From JAGMXM01 sp964458325 (GTDB taxonomy: Bacteria; Verrucomicrobiota; Verrucomicrobiia; Limisphaerales; UBA1319), in assembly GCA_964458325.1 (NCBI GenBank), contig CAYWIM010000028.1, positions 1 through 49,406 of the forward strand: a stretch of 49,406 nucleotides of DNA. The letters are read 5' to 3'. The notes under the pieces are model-generated. The model worked only from the letters and a program-made list of their open reading frames with translations. It was not told the origin of the DNA and did no database searches. Position numbers and translations under genes: made by a program. Numbering within the stretch: the first letter of the stretch is position 1; the number at the start of each line of letters is the position of its first letter. Positions 1 through 9,175 of this stretch are shown piece by piece.

Positions 1-32
1 CCACTTCTACCCCAACCCAATCCCGATGTCAA

Positions 33-55
33 CTATGAACCTGTCACCCTATTGT
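33..55 (+). repeat. Dispersed motif copy 1 (AACCTGTCACCCTATT)
   Basis: The core AACCTGTCACCCTATTG is preceded by CTATG. Near-identical copies lie at 114-137 and 33866-33888, all in non-coding sequence. The function is unknown. It resembles a remnant of a dispersed or mobile-element end, but this is inference only. Confidence 0.5.
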
Positions 56-113
56 AGTTCTCGCTAGGCTCTGCCGTGGTTGTTCAGGGGGCGGTTTTAT
101 ACACGCTGCCAAT

Positions 114-137
114 ATTGTGAACCTGTCACTCTATTGT
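114..137 (+). repeat. Dispersed motif copy 2
   Basis: This copy reads AACCTGTCACTCTATTG, with one mismatch to copy 1 in the core. It lies about 80 bp from copy 1 in the same orientation. Confidence 0.5.
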
Positions 138-317
138 TTTCCATCTCCACGCTCGCTCAGCCTGCGGCTGCCCTCTCGCCCGTTCCACGCGGGGACAGGA
201 GATAGCGAGAGGGGCGTTGCTCGGTTCAGGGATTCAAGATCCATCGTGCATATGCACAATGAATCGGGATGCCAGCTCTGGGGGGGGAGGCGGACGGCCG
301 GTTATCGGAGGTGTGGG

Positions 318-3300
318 TTATCGGTCGACCTCGATGAGAATGCTTTGGGAGTGGCTGCTGAATTCGGGGGCGTACATGCACTGGATTTCGGCGAGGCCGG
401 ACTGGTAGCGGCCGCGGTGGAAGACGCGCGTGGCGTATTCGAACACGTAGGCGCCTTTGGGGAGGTAATCGATGAAGAAGTGGCTGGCGGCATCGCGGGT
501 GGATTCGTAGTAGGCGAGGCCGTCCTGGTATCGGTAGCCGGAGAGGACGGCGAGGGGTTCGAGACCGCTGCCGCGCTGGTCTTTGAGGTGGACGTATTCC
601 ATGTCGCGATCGACGCGGAGCTCGAGGCGGACGACGAGCTCATCGCCGACGGCAAGCGGGCCGCGGATGGGTTCGAGCACGGGTCCGCGATCGGCATTGC
701 GGCGGACGAAGAGCGCTTTATTCAGTTGGAGCGGCGTGCCCTGGTAGGGAGTGACTTTGGCGGCGTCTTCGAGGTACTGCCAATGGACGCTGCCCCAGGC
801 GACGCCGTCGTCGAGTTTTTGGACGGTGATTTCGCCGAGCCGCGGCTGGATCTCGGGGGCGGAGAAGCGTTTTTCGTAATAGCCGGTGCCGGGTTCGACG
901 GCGGGGGGCTGGCCGGGGGTCGAGGGGCCGGGCCGTGGCGTGATATCGAGCCCGCCGAGCGACACCTCGACGAGGCGATCGGAGGCGAGCAGGTTGGGGC
1001 CTCGGAGGAGGAGTGCGTAGATGGCGTCGGCGGTGGCCTTGGTGGTTTTCCAGTTTTGGGTTTGTTTTTGTTTGAGGAGCCAGGTTTGGCATTCTTCGAC
1101 GGCGGATTGGTCGCGGGCGATTTCGGCGAAGGCCTCGATCATGAGGGCCTGGGTTTCGATGGGGGCGCGGTACCACCACCAGGAGATCTCGGTGTCGCGC
1201 CAGAAGCGTCCGAGCTCATCGCTGGTGACGGATCGTTCCTTGAGCGAGCGGAGGATGGCCTGGGCGGTGGCGGTTTCGCCGAACCGATGGAGGGCGAGGG
1301 CGAGGTGGCCCTGGGATTGGCGATGGCCGAGCGGGAGCCAGAATTTTTTAGCCTGGCTGAGGAAATAGTTCACGGCTTCGCGGGGCGGGCCCTGGAGGGG
1401 GCGGTCTTTGAGGAAGAAGCTGCGTCCGTAGAGGTAGAGGGCGATGGTCGAGCTGAGGTGGTTGTCGTCGGGATGGCCTTTCTCGAGGATGTCGCGGTAG
1501 ATCCGGTCGATCCAGGAGTCGAGCCGGGCGAGGGATTTGAGGGCGGGATCGACGGGGACATCGACGCCGAGGTGGCGGAGGCGGCCGAAGCCGGTGGTGA
1601 TATAGAGCGTGATGTAATCGTTCGCGTGGCCGCCGGGGAACCAGGGCCACGAGCCGTCGGTGTTCTGCATGTCAGCGAGCTTGGATTGGGCTTTATCGAG
1701 CTCGTAATGGAGGCGGTTATCGTCGAAGAGGATGCCGAGGTTGCGTCGGGCCTGGCTTTCGGACTGGGCCTGGCGAACCCAGGGCGTTTCGGCCAGGAGC
1801 ACGTTCTTTAGATCCTCGTTTTTCTCGAGCGGGCTATCGAGCGCGGGCGTGTTTTTCCACTGATCGAAAATGCGCCGGATTTTGGGATCAGACTGGGCGA
1901 TGAATCGGGCGAGAGCATTGGCGTAGATGCGGTTGAAGATTTGCTCGGCGCACTCGTGGGGGAACTCGAGGAGGTAGGGGAGCGCGAGGACGGCGTACCA
2001 AGCTGGCTGGGAGACCATCTGGACCGTGAGGCTCTGGTGTCGGAGCGTGTCGGAGCCGGCGGATTCGAGGAGGCGATCGAAGCGGAACTGGCGGGTGGCG
2101 GGGCCGCGGATGGGCAACGGGAGCGACTCGGTGACGAGGATGCGGCGGGCGAGCACGGGGAGGTAACCTTCCTCGCCGTCGGAGACCTTATCGGAGGCGG
2201 CGACCGCCTTGAAGGTGAGGACCGAGAGGCCGTCGGGGACCGTGATGCGCCAATGGAAGGCGCGTGATTCCTTGCTGGGAATATCGAAGGGCTGGTCGGT
2301 CTGGGAGAGGCCGAGGAGGGCGTCGGCGGGCTGTTCGGTCAGGCCATCGAGGAACGTGAGTCGGACGCGGCCGGACTGGCGCTGGTTGCTTTGGTTGGAG
2401 ACTTTGACGGCGAACTCGAGGACATCGCCTTCGCGGAGGAAGCGGGGTGGATTGGGCTGGACCATGAGGTCCTTGGCGGTGACGGTTCGGGCTTCGATGA
2501 ATCCGGATCGCAATTGGCGGTCGTGGGCGAATCCGAGGAGCCGCCATTCCGTGAGCGCCTCGGGCATCGTGAAGGTCATGCGCACGACGCCGTCGCGGTC
2601 GGAGAGCAACTGGGGGAAGAAAAAGGCGGTTTCATTGAGGTTTTTCCGGGCGACGACCTGGCTGAGGTCAGGTTTTTTGGATGGTGCGGGGGCAGCACCG
2701 CCGAAGCCGCCGCCGGGTGCGGGTGCAGCGGTGGCAGCGACTTGGTTTTCGGCGAGGCCGAAGGCGGCCTTGGCGGCGGCCATCGGCGGGGGGGCGGCCA
2801 TCGGCATGGGAGCGGCATCGGCTAGCACGATCATTTCTCGATCAGCGGCGGCACTCGAGGTGGGGACGGCGTTTCGGAGCATTCGGCTGGGCATGACGCC
2901 GCGTCTGGACAGAATAGTATAGCGGTCGCCCACGATCTCAGCCGGGAAACTGCGGTAGCGGATGTCGACGGCGACGGGGTCGAACTGCCAACTGCCGAGG
3001 AAGCGCTGGAAGCTGACCGCACGGTTCATGAACTGGGATTGGCTGGTTTCGTAGTCGCGGTAGAAGAAGCCGAACCGATGGATCCAGTCGTGGTCGGCGA
3101 AGGCATCGAGCGAGGCGTCATAGAGCGTGGCGACCATTTCAGCGGCGGCCTTTTCGGCCTGGGATCCGGTCAGGATGGCGGTCCAGGTTTCGGACTTGCC
3201 GGGCTGGAGTTTCGAGGTGAAGTGTTCCCAGCGGATATCGAGGTTTTTGGGTGTCCACGGGACCTCGAGGTAGCGGGTATCGAGGTAGGCGCGGTTCTGG

Positions 3301-6300
3301 CGGATCTGGGTGACATGGAGGTGGAAACCGCCTCGGAGGTTTTCGGTGATATCGATGGGGATCCTCGCCTGGGTCTGGCCGGCAGGCGTCCAGCGTCGGG
3401 AGAGGATCTTGCCGCGGTGCTCGATTTCGATGAGGGCGCGGCCCTGGTCGTAGCCGGTTCCCCAGAGGGCGAAGAACGGATCGCCGGGCTCGGCGGATGA
3501 TTTGGGCAGGACGAGCAGATGGGGGATGCGGAGGGCGAGGCGGGTGGAATCGGGATCGAGGACGCGGATGGGGAATCGGGCGGTCACTTTCTTGCCGAAG
3601 CGATCCTGGGTATCGAGGAGGGCGCGGTAGAGTCCGGCAGGGAGGGAGACATTCCACGTGGCGCGGCCGTCGGCGTCGGTGGTGAACCCTTTTTCCGAGA
3701 CGAGCGAACCGAGCGGCCACTGGTTGGGATTGGAGCCGGACGGTTCGGGTGCGCCTTCCTGGAGCGCGCCGAACCGGACCTGTTCAAGGATATCGGGGCG
3801 CTGGACCTGGGGGGGAGGTTCGAGGGCGTAGATCTTGAGGGAGCCTTCGGCGGTTTGCGGTGTGCCATCGATGGATTCGGTGCGGATCGTGAGGGCGACG
3901 GGAGCGTTTTGGATCTGCCAATCCTCGGCTTCGATCCGGGCGCTGAGCGCGGTGTAACCGACGGGGACGGCGCGGTCGTCGGACCGTGTTTCGCCGGCGG
4001 CATCGGTCACATCGGCGTGGACGCGGTAGACAAAAGTGGGTTCGTCTTTCTCGGGAATGGCGAGATCGGGGAGGGCGCGGAACTCGATGGCGAACGATCC
4101 GTCAGCGGCGGTTTGGGTGGCGCCGTGTGCGATTTCCTGGCTGGGGCTCGAGGCGGGGGCATCGATGAATCCGCGTCGGAACCAGCCCCACCAGGGGGGC
4201 ATGCGGACTTGGCGGACGACGCGGTAGGCGACCTGGGCGCCGTCGATGGCGGCGCCGGTGTAAGCGAGCGCTCGGCCTTTGACGGTGACGGATTCGTGGA
4301 GCCGGGGGGCGGATGGGGGGGGATCGAGCGCGACTTGGAACCGGGGGCGTTTGTATTCCTCGACGCGGAATTGGGCGATGCCATCGGGGCCCTGGGTGGC
4401 GTGGATGAGCATGGCGCCGAGGACGCGGTCGCGGGGCGCGGTGAAGCTGCCGGCGAACGATCCGAAATCGGTGGCGCGATGGGTTTGATGGGCGATCTCT
4501 TTGCCATTGGGATCGGAGAACGTGACGGTGACGGATTGGCCGGGCAGCAAGCGGTATTGGTTTTGGGCGGGATCGACGCTGAGGCAGATGCCTTTGTATT
4601 GGATGGTCTGGCCGGGCCGGTAGATGGCGCGATCGGTGAAGAAGATGGTTTGTTGATCGGGCGTGGGCGGCTGGTGATCGGGGATGTAGGCATCGAACTC
4701 GGAAGCGATGGTGTGGCCGCGATGGCGGGCGCGGACCAGGAGGCCGCGCTCGGCGGATTTGGGGAAGGCGAAGGCGCCGAGGGCATCGGTGGTTCGGGCA
4801 GGGACGGCGACGCGGCTGCCGTTGCGGTCGAGGTGCCAGGCGTCGACGGTGGCGCCGGCGATGGGTTCGCCGGAGTTGGCATCGAGGAGGAAGCCTTCGA
4901 GCTGGCCGGCGCGAGGGCGCAGGACCAGGGCGAGATCGGACACCCAGACATCGGCCATCGAGACCTGGTTCCTGGATTCGCCGAAGTCGGGCGATCGGCT
5001 GCCGGCGAGGAAATAGAACCCGGGCTTGAGACCGGCTGGCGCCCGCAGATCGACCGTGTGCGACTGGTAATCGGAGGTCGGCGGCAGGGGTTCCGACCAT
5101 TCTCGAGCGGGCTTCTGTTTGAGGATCTCGAGGCGTTCCGGGCGGGTGAGCGAGCTGGGGCGATTGCGGCGGCGATCGAGGAACGAGTCCCAAGAGGCGG
5201 GAATGGCGCGGAAATAGATGTGATCGATGTTCCGGTACTGGACTCGGATTTTAGGCAGGGGCTCATTCCAGATCCGCTCTGTGGCAATGGTGAGAGCGGG
5301 GGTGTCGATCTCGGTGATGAGGTTTTGGCAGAGGCGGCCGCCGGGGCTGTCGGGGTGCGCATTTTTGCCCCGCAGGGCGATGGCCCGGGCTTGGACGAGG
5401 TCGTTTTCCTCGTGGAGGAGTCGAGCCCATTGGTAACAGGCGGTGGCGGCCAGCTCATGGTCGCCCCACCGATCGGCGATGGTTTGGATGGCCGCTTTGA
5501 ACCGCGGATTTTTGGATTCGCCGAAGGCGATGTTGCGGGCGTAAACGAGCCGGGCGATATCGGCATCGACGAATGCCGAGGGATCGGCGTCATTCTGATG
5601 GAACCGGAGGAGCTGCTGGTAGAGGAGGATGGCGCGGAGGACAGGCGAGTTGGTGTCGGTGGTTTGGGGTTTCCAGGCGATGAATTCGGAAGCGGGAGCG
5701 AGCATGGGGCTGTCGGTGTCGGGCTGGAAGGCGTCGGCGGGTTTGGCGGCGGCTTGCTCGCCGGAGGTGTAGAACTGGAGGGCTTCGTGAGCGATGAAAT
5801 CGAACAGCGTGGGCCGGTAGCGATCGGGCATCGTGCCCTTATCGAGCAGGCGATCCCAAGCGCCGATGGGTGTGGATTGGAGGAGCGTTTCGGCCGAGAG
5901 CGCCTGGCGATATCGGGCATCGACGGCGGCGAACAAACGAGGGAGATCCCACGTGGTGAAGTCCTGTCCGGGGGCCTCGGCGGTGGCCGTGCGCCGCATG
6001 AATCGCCATCGGTTCTGCTGGAAATATTGCCAGTACCAATGGGCGAGGATGGCATCGAGGGCGGGCCGGACTTCGGATGCGGCGGTGTCCAATGCGGCTT
6101 CGAGGCGCGTAATTTTCTCCTCGGGTTTATTGCCTTGGATGACGCCTTCGAGGGCGATGCGCTGGACGAGGGCGCGCGCGGCCTCGGCAAACGCCCGGTC
6201 CCGGATGGCCTCGGACTCGATGGGCTGGAGCAGCTCGATGGCGGTTTTAGGCAGGCCCTGTTTGAGGGCGTCATCGACCTTCATCCAGGCTTCATCGCGA

Positions 6301-6419
6301 GAGGCGGCGGACATGAGAATAGGGGTGAGGGTGAGGTTTAGGGTTAGGGCGAGATACGCAGCGCAAACCATCAGCCGGCGGAAATGCAGGAGCGAATGAG
6401 AATGCATGAGGTTCAACAT
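318..6419 (-). CDS. Alpha-2-macroglobulin family protein (MG domains, thioester domain)
   Basis: This is a large secreted protease trap of about 2033 residues. In known alpha-2-macroglobulins a protease cuts a bait region and is then caged and cross-linked through an internal thioester. The N-terminus is a plausible signal peptide (hydrophobic stretch near residues 15-35, ending MSAAS) with no lipobox cysteine, so a soluble periplasmic or secreted form is likely, unlike the YfaS-type lipoprotein. A macroglobulin MG2-type segment (FFTDRAIYRPGQTIQYKG) lies in the first third. A low-complexity Ala/Pro/Met/Gly stretch at about 1190-1245 is the likely bait. It precedes RKNLNETAFFFPQL, which is typical of bacterial members. 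The thioester motif is C-A-E-Q with Cys about 1490. The C-terminus carries the conserved FFIDYLPKGAYVFEY and APEFSSHSQ. The frame stays open upstream to 6587, but that part covers intergenic repeat-like sequence, so I chose the ATG at 6419; the ATG at 6407 is also possible. It follows the VIT/VWA gene by about 200 bp, probably as one transcription unit. Confidence 0.93.
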   Translation of the reverse strand: MLNLMHSHSLLHFRRLMVCAAYLALTLNLTLTPILMSAASRDEAWMKVDDALKQGLPKTAIELLQPIESEAIRDRAFAEAARALVQRIALEGVIQGNKPEEKITRLEAALDTAASEVRPALDAILAHWYWQYFQQNRWRFMRRTATAEAPGQDFTTWDLPRLFAAVDARYRQALSAETLLQSTPIGAWDRLLDKGTMPDRYRPTLFDFIAHEALQFYTSGEQAAAKPADAFQPDTDSPMLAPASEFIAWKPQTTDTNSPVLRAILLYQQLLRFHQNDADPSAFVDADIARLVYARNIAFGESKNPRFKAAIQTIADRWGDHELAATACYQWARLLHEENDLVQARAIALRGKNAHPDSPGGRLCQNLITEIDTPALTIATERIWNEPLPKIRVQYRNIDHIYFRAIPASWDSFLDRRRNRPSSLTRPERLEILKQKPAREWSEPLPPTSDYQSHTVDLRAPAGLKPGFYFLAGSRSPDFGESRNQVSMADVWVSDLALVLRPRAGQLEGFLLDANSGEPIAGATVDAWHLDRNGSRVAVPARTTDALGAFAFPKSAERGLLVRARHRGHTIASEFDAYIPDHQPPTPDQQTIFFTDRAIYRPGQTIQYKGICLSVDPAQNQYRLLPGQSVTVTFSDPNGKEIAHQTHRATDFGSFAGSFTAPRDRVLGAMLIHATQGPDGIAQFRVEEYKRPRFQVALDPPPSAPRLHESVTVKGRALAYTGAAIDGAQVAYRVVRQVRMPPWWGWFRRGFIDAPASSPSQEIAHGATQTAADGSFAIEFRALPDLAIPEKDEPTFVYRVHADVTDAAGETRSDDRAVPVGYTALSARIEAEDWQIQNAPVALTIRTESIDGTPQTAEGSLKIYALEPPPQVQRPDILEQVRFGALQEGAPEPSGSNPNQWPLGSLVSEKGFTTDADGRATWNVSLPAGLYRALLDTQDRFGKKVTARFPIRVLDPDSTRLALRIPHLLVLPKSSAEPGDPFFALWGTGYDQGRALIEIEHRGKILSRRWTPAGQTQARIPIDITENLRGGFHLHVTQIRQNRAYLDTRYLEVPWTPKNLDIRWEHFTSKLQPGKSETWTAILTGSQAEKAAAEMVATLYDASLDAFADHDWIHRFGFFYRDYETSQSQFMNRAVSFQRFLGSWQFDPVAVDIRYRSFPAEIVGDRYTILSRRGVMPSRMLRNAVPTSSAAADREMIVLADAAPMPMAAPPPMAAAKAAFGLAENQVAATAAPAPGGGFGGAAPAPSKKPDLSQVVARKNLNETAFFFPQLLSDRDGVVRMTFTMPEALTEWRLLGFAHDRQLRSGFIEARTVTAKDLMVQPNPPRFLREGDVLEFAVKVSNQSNQRQSGRVRLTFLDGLTEQPADALLGLSQTDQPFDIPSKESRAFHWRITVPDGLSVLTFKAVAASDKVSDGEEGYLPVLARRILVTESLPLPIRGPATRQFRFDRLLESAGSDTLRHQSLTVQMVSQPAWYAVLALPYLLEFPHECAEQIFNRIYANALARFIAQSDPKIRRIFDQWKNTPALDSPLEKNEDLKNVLLAETPWVRQAQSESQARRNLGILFDDNRLHYELDKAQSKLADMQNTDGSWPWFPGGHANDYITLYITTGFGRLRHLGVDVPVDPALKSLARLDSWIDRIYRDILEKGHPDDNHLSSTIALYLYGRSFFLKDRPLQGPPREAVNYFLSQAKKFWLPLGHRQSQGHLALALHRFGETATAQAILRSLKERSVTSDELGRFWRDTEISWWWYRAPIETQALMIEAFAEIARDQSAVEECQTWLLKQKQTQNWKTTKATADAIYALLLRGPNLLASDRLVEVSLGGLDITPRPGPSTPGQPPAVEPGTGYYEKRFSAPEIQPRLGEITVQKLDDGVAWGSVHWQYLEDAAKVTPYQGTPLQLNKALFVRRNADRGPVLEPIRGPLAVGDELVVRLELRVDRDMEYVHLKDQRGSGLEPLAVLSGYRYQDGLAYYESTRDAASHFFIDYLPKGAYVFEYATRVFHRGRYQSGLAEIQCMYAPEFSSHSQSILIEVDR

Positions 6420-6547
6420 AGCGGGTTTTGTGCAGGAAACAACCGTGAGGTTAGGGAGCGTGGCGCATCTTGGCCCGCAGCGCCGTCGGCTGAACGGCTG
6501 GAGGCTGCTGAGGACGAGGGCGTCCGCAGTCCGGAAGGCAGGGGAGC

Positions 6548-6565
6548 GCCGACATTCATGTCGGC
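6548..6565. repeat. Palindrome GCCGACAT-TC-ATGTCGGC in gene-pair gap
   Basis: A perfect inverted repeat with 8-bp arms and a 2-nt centre lies between the VIT/VWA gene and the alpha-2-macroglobulin gene. It is followed by TTGTT on the plus strand. It could be an attenuator or part of a dispersed intergenic repeat (about 6440-6600) of the type common in Verrucomicrobiota. The dispersed-repeat idea is from memory and untested. Confidence 0.5.
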
Positions 6566-6620
6566 TTGTTGACCGAACGGCTGGCACTGTTCATGGCCCC
6601 GAGAGGGGCGTTGGCGGCGC

Positions 6621-9020
6621 TCAGCGGGGGTTGGGGGCGGCATCCGGGTCATGGATTTCGTAGATCCTGCCATCGAGGTAGAACTGGACCTGGGCGCCCA
6701 AGGCCAGCCAGGGCAGGGCTTCAGGATGTTGCGCGGCCAGCGCGAAGTAGTCGGGTGAATTGAACGCGATCCGGGTTCGGGGCGCATTCGGGTGGCGCTG
6801 CACCTCGGTCTCGATCCAGTTTGCGTCGTTGAGATAGAAACCGCGGCCGCCGACGAAAGTCGCAGCGGGCGCATCGGACGACGGAGCGGCAGCGCTTGGC
6901 GCTAGGGTGGGGCGTGAGATGGTGACAGCTGCGCCACCGTAGGGGGCGGGTGTAGCGGCGGCGGGGGGGCCGCCCGCATAGCCGCGATCGACCATCCGGT
7001 TGCCATCGGCGATGGCCTCGGCGGCGGATTGGGCGGAGCGCAGGGCCAGCCCGTACCGGGAAGCCGCGGCGGCGGCATCGCCGGATTTCTCCTTAGTCAA
7101 GTCATTATAGAAGCCGGCGAGGCGCTGGCGAGTCTCGGGGCTGCGATCGAGGCCGGGCATCGAGCGCAACGAGACGGGCACGTTGCGGCGGGCTTCGTCC
7201 TCGACGATCAGGTACGAGGTGTAGGGGGTGACGACCCCGTAGCGTCGGGCCAGCTCTGTGACCTCGTCGCGAAGCTCGGCATTCTCGCCCCGCAACCGGA
7301 TCTCATCCAGGAGGAATCCGATGCGGCGGGTGGCCCAGAGGCGGGGGATGAAGGAATGCGCATCGGAGCGTTCGGGGAACCGGACGGTCTCGGAATAGCG
7401 TCGGGATTCGGACTGGGCATTGCCTTCGATGGCGAGGGGCCCTCGCCCCTGTCCGGAGTAGCGGCCGACAAGGATGAGCTGGTCGCCATGGAAGAGGTCC
7501 GGCAACGGGGAGGGATAGAGCCGGCGGGTCCGGACGCCGTCGGGAAAGCGGAGTTTGAGCTGGGTCAGGACGGGCTCCTTGATCCGGGTGAAGAAGCTCG
7601 AGACTTTGAGCTCGAGGTCTTCCTCGGGCAGGACGTATTGGCTGTAGGCGCGGGTGGCTTCGGTGATTTTGTCCAGAAGGTGGGTGTTGACGTCGGTCCC
7701 CACCCCGAAGCAGAAGATCCGGATCAGGCCGGCATCGGCGGCGCTCGATCCGGGCGATCGGACACGGGCGACGATTTTATCTTCATCGGTCTCGCCGACG
7801 GTCGGGCGGCCATCGGTGAGGAAGATGACGACATAGGGCCGGTTGGAGCTCGAGGGGCGGAGGGCAACGGCTTTGCGGAGCGCATCGTCGATGGCGGTGC
7901 CGCCGATGGGTTTGAGGTCCTGGATAAACGAGTGGGCCCGGCGGCGCTGGTCGGGGCTGGCTTCCACCAGCTGGTCGAAAAGAGAATCCGTTTCGGTCGA
8001 GAATCGGATCAGCTCGAACCGGTCCCGCGGATTGAGGTTATCGACGCAAAAGGCGAGCGCTTTTTTGGCCTGATCGAGCTTGCCGCCAGCCATCGAGCCC
8101 GAGGTGTCGAGCACGAGAACGACATCCTTCGGCACCACGCGGCCGCGGTCCAGCTCGAACCCGGGAGCGGCGAGCAGGAGGAAATAGCCGTCCTGATTGT
8201 CGGGGCGATGGGCGAGCAAGGTGAGGCCGATCTCGCCTTCCTCGACCCCGTAGTAGAGGTGGAAATCGGTGTCGGGTTTGACCTCGCGGGCCTCGAAGCC
8301 GATCCGGGCATGGCGTTCGCCGTCGCGCCGGATCTCGACCTTGTGCGATGGGGAATAGATCGTCTTGAGGGGGCGCCGGGTTTTCAGCTCGACGTTGACA
8401 CTCACGTCGGGGATGGGCTGGGACGAGAATTTCTCGGTGTTGAGCGGGTACAGGAAATGGACCATGCCGTCCTCGGCTCGGAGGACCTGGGTATAGGTGA
8501 GCTTGATGTGTTTGCGGCTGTGGGGTTCGATCGGAAAGATCCGGACCTTGAACATGTCCTGGCCCGCGTATTCCATGAGGGCGGGATCCTTCATTTGGCG
8601 GACGATATCTTCGTAGATCTTGCGGGCCTTATCGGCGGCCAACAGCTCGGCGGGGACCATCTTGCCCCCGATCTCGAGGTTGAACTTGTCGATCTGGGCC
8701 CCTTTCGGGACCGGGAAGATGTAGGTGCCTTCGAGGGAGCGCGGGTTCGGATTATGGAACTCCTGATCGACGGTTGTGATGGCGACCTGATCGTCGATCT
8801 GGACCTGAACACGGTGATAGGTTACGGCCAGGGGGGCGAACGGGTAGACCCGCGGCGGCGGGTGGATCGGGGGCATCCAGGGCGGAATCGGCTGGGGCGG
8901 GCGCCAGGGCGGCAAGGGCCGCGGCATCGGGAATGGGTCATGGATGACGATGAAACCATCGGCGAGGGCCTGGGGGACAATGGCCAGGGTAAGAAGAAAC
9001 CAGAGTAACGATCGTTTCAT
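6621..9020 (-). CDS. Secreted VIT and VWA domain protein (ITIH-like)
   Basis: This is a 799-residue exported protein with a signal peptide (MKRSLLWFLLTLAIVPQALA). A proline-rich linker (about 28-60) is followed by a VIT domain (about 60-180), with the typical VDQEFHNPNPRSLEGTYIFP and PHSRKHIKLTYTQ. A von Willebrand A domain follows (about 295-470). Its metal-ion site starts DTSGSM at about residue 304, and the later FLTDGRPTVGE supplies the downstream MIDAS aspartate. The C-terminal tail (about 725-799, starting GGRGFYLNDANW) resembles the tail of other bacterial VIT-VWA proteins. The architecture is that of inter-alpha-trypsin-inhibitor heavy chains. Its role is probably protein-protein or matrix binding outside the cytoplasm. 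It lies just upstream of the alpha-2-macroglobulin gene on the same strand, which suggests joint function. Confidence 0.92.
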   Translation of the reverse strand: MKRSLLWFLLTLAIVPQALADGFIVIHDPFPMPRPLPPWRPPQPIPPWMPPIHPPPRVYPFAPLAVTYHRVQVQIDDQVAITTVDQEFHNPNPRSLEGTYIFPVPKGAQIDKFNLEIGGKMVPAELLAADKARKIYEDIVRQMKDPALMEYAGQDMFKVRIFPIEPHSRKHIKLTYTQVLRAEDGMVHFLYPLNTEKFSSQPIPDVSVNVELKTRRPLKTIYSPSHKVEIRRDGERHARIGFEAREVKPDTDFHLYYGVEEGEIGLTLLAHRPDNQDGYFLLLAAPGFELDRGRVVPKDVVLVLDTSGSMAGGKLDQAKKALAFCVDNLNPRDRFELIRFSTETDSLFDQLVEASPDQRRRAHSFIQDLKPIGGTAIDDALRKAVALRPSSSNRPYVVIFLTDGRPTVGETDEDKIVARVRSPGSSAADAGLIRIFCFGVGTDVNTHLLDKITEATRAYSQYVLPEEDLELKVSSFFTRIKEPVLTQLKLRFPDGVRTRRLYPSPLPDLFHGDQLILVGRYSGQGRGPLAIEGNAQSESRRYSETVRFPERSDAHSFIPRLWATRRIGFLLDEIRLRGENAELRDEVTELARRYGVVTPYTSYLIVEDEARRNVPVSLRSMPGLDRSPETRQRLAGFYNDLTKEKSGDAAAAASRYGLALRSAQSAAEAIADGNRMVDRGYAGGPPAAATPAPYGGAAVTISRPTLAPSAAAPSSDAPAATFVGGRGFYLNDANWIETEVQRHPNAPRTRIAFNSPDYFALAAQHPEALPWLALGAQVQFYLDGRIYEIHDPDAAPNPR

Positions 9021-9068
9021 GTTCAGTTAGACGGATCCGAACCGCGGATGCTCCCGTGAAAGGCTCGT

Positions 9069-9175
9069 GTGCCCGGCAAGGGCACGGTCTATCGGGGTGA
9101 AAGGTCCCCGACGGGGTACGTACGGTGGTGTGGGAGGATGGCGGGGCGCAATCCCCGTCACCCGACCCGATCTTC
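9069..9175 (+). mobile_element. Possible group II intron 3'-end relic (domain V/VI-like)
   Basis: The stretch folds into consecutive hairpins: GTGCCC/GGGCAC at its start, CGGGG-TGAAAGGT-CCCCG, and a longer GGCGGGG/CCCCGTC stem. Between them lies TACGTACGGTGGTGTGGGAG. The order GAAA-type loop, ACGTACGGT and a GC-rich terminal stem ending in ACCCGA recalls the 3' end of bacterial group II introns as I remember them. No reverse transcriptase frame is next to it, so it would be a truncated relic. A covariance-model search was not possible. Confidence 0.3.

Larger units (their letters stand above)
1..317. other. Intergenic left edge with repeat motifs
   Basis: I see no convincing gene here. The stretch holds two copies of a short motif (core AACCTGTCACYCTATT) described separately, and a 12-bp palindrome GTGCATATGCAC at 246-257. 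Plus-strand open frames that run into the region are antisense shadows of the alpha-2-macroglobulin gene. The 3' end of that gene lies at 318. Confidence 0.5.

Noticed and set aside
246..257. GTGCATATGCAC palindrome and a related GTGCATGTGCATA near 49258
   Set aside because: The sequences are only partly similar and too short to support a shared element or terminal inverted repeat.
3519..6341. Very long plus-strand open frame (about 940 codons) over the alpha-2-macroglobulin gene
   Set aside because: It is antisense to a gene with clear homology. Its product is a run of Gly/Glu/Asp/Ala, as expected from the reverse strand of GC-rich coding DNA.
6420..6587. 56-residue N-terminal extension of the alpha-2-macroglobulin
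   Set aside because: It is not protein-like, overlaps repeat-like intergenic sequence, and would place a basic leader before an otherwise normal signal peptide.
7029..9008. Plus-strand open frame of about 659 codons over the VIT-VWA gene
   Set aside because: Antisense shadow with no recognisable domain and the same low-complexity composition.
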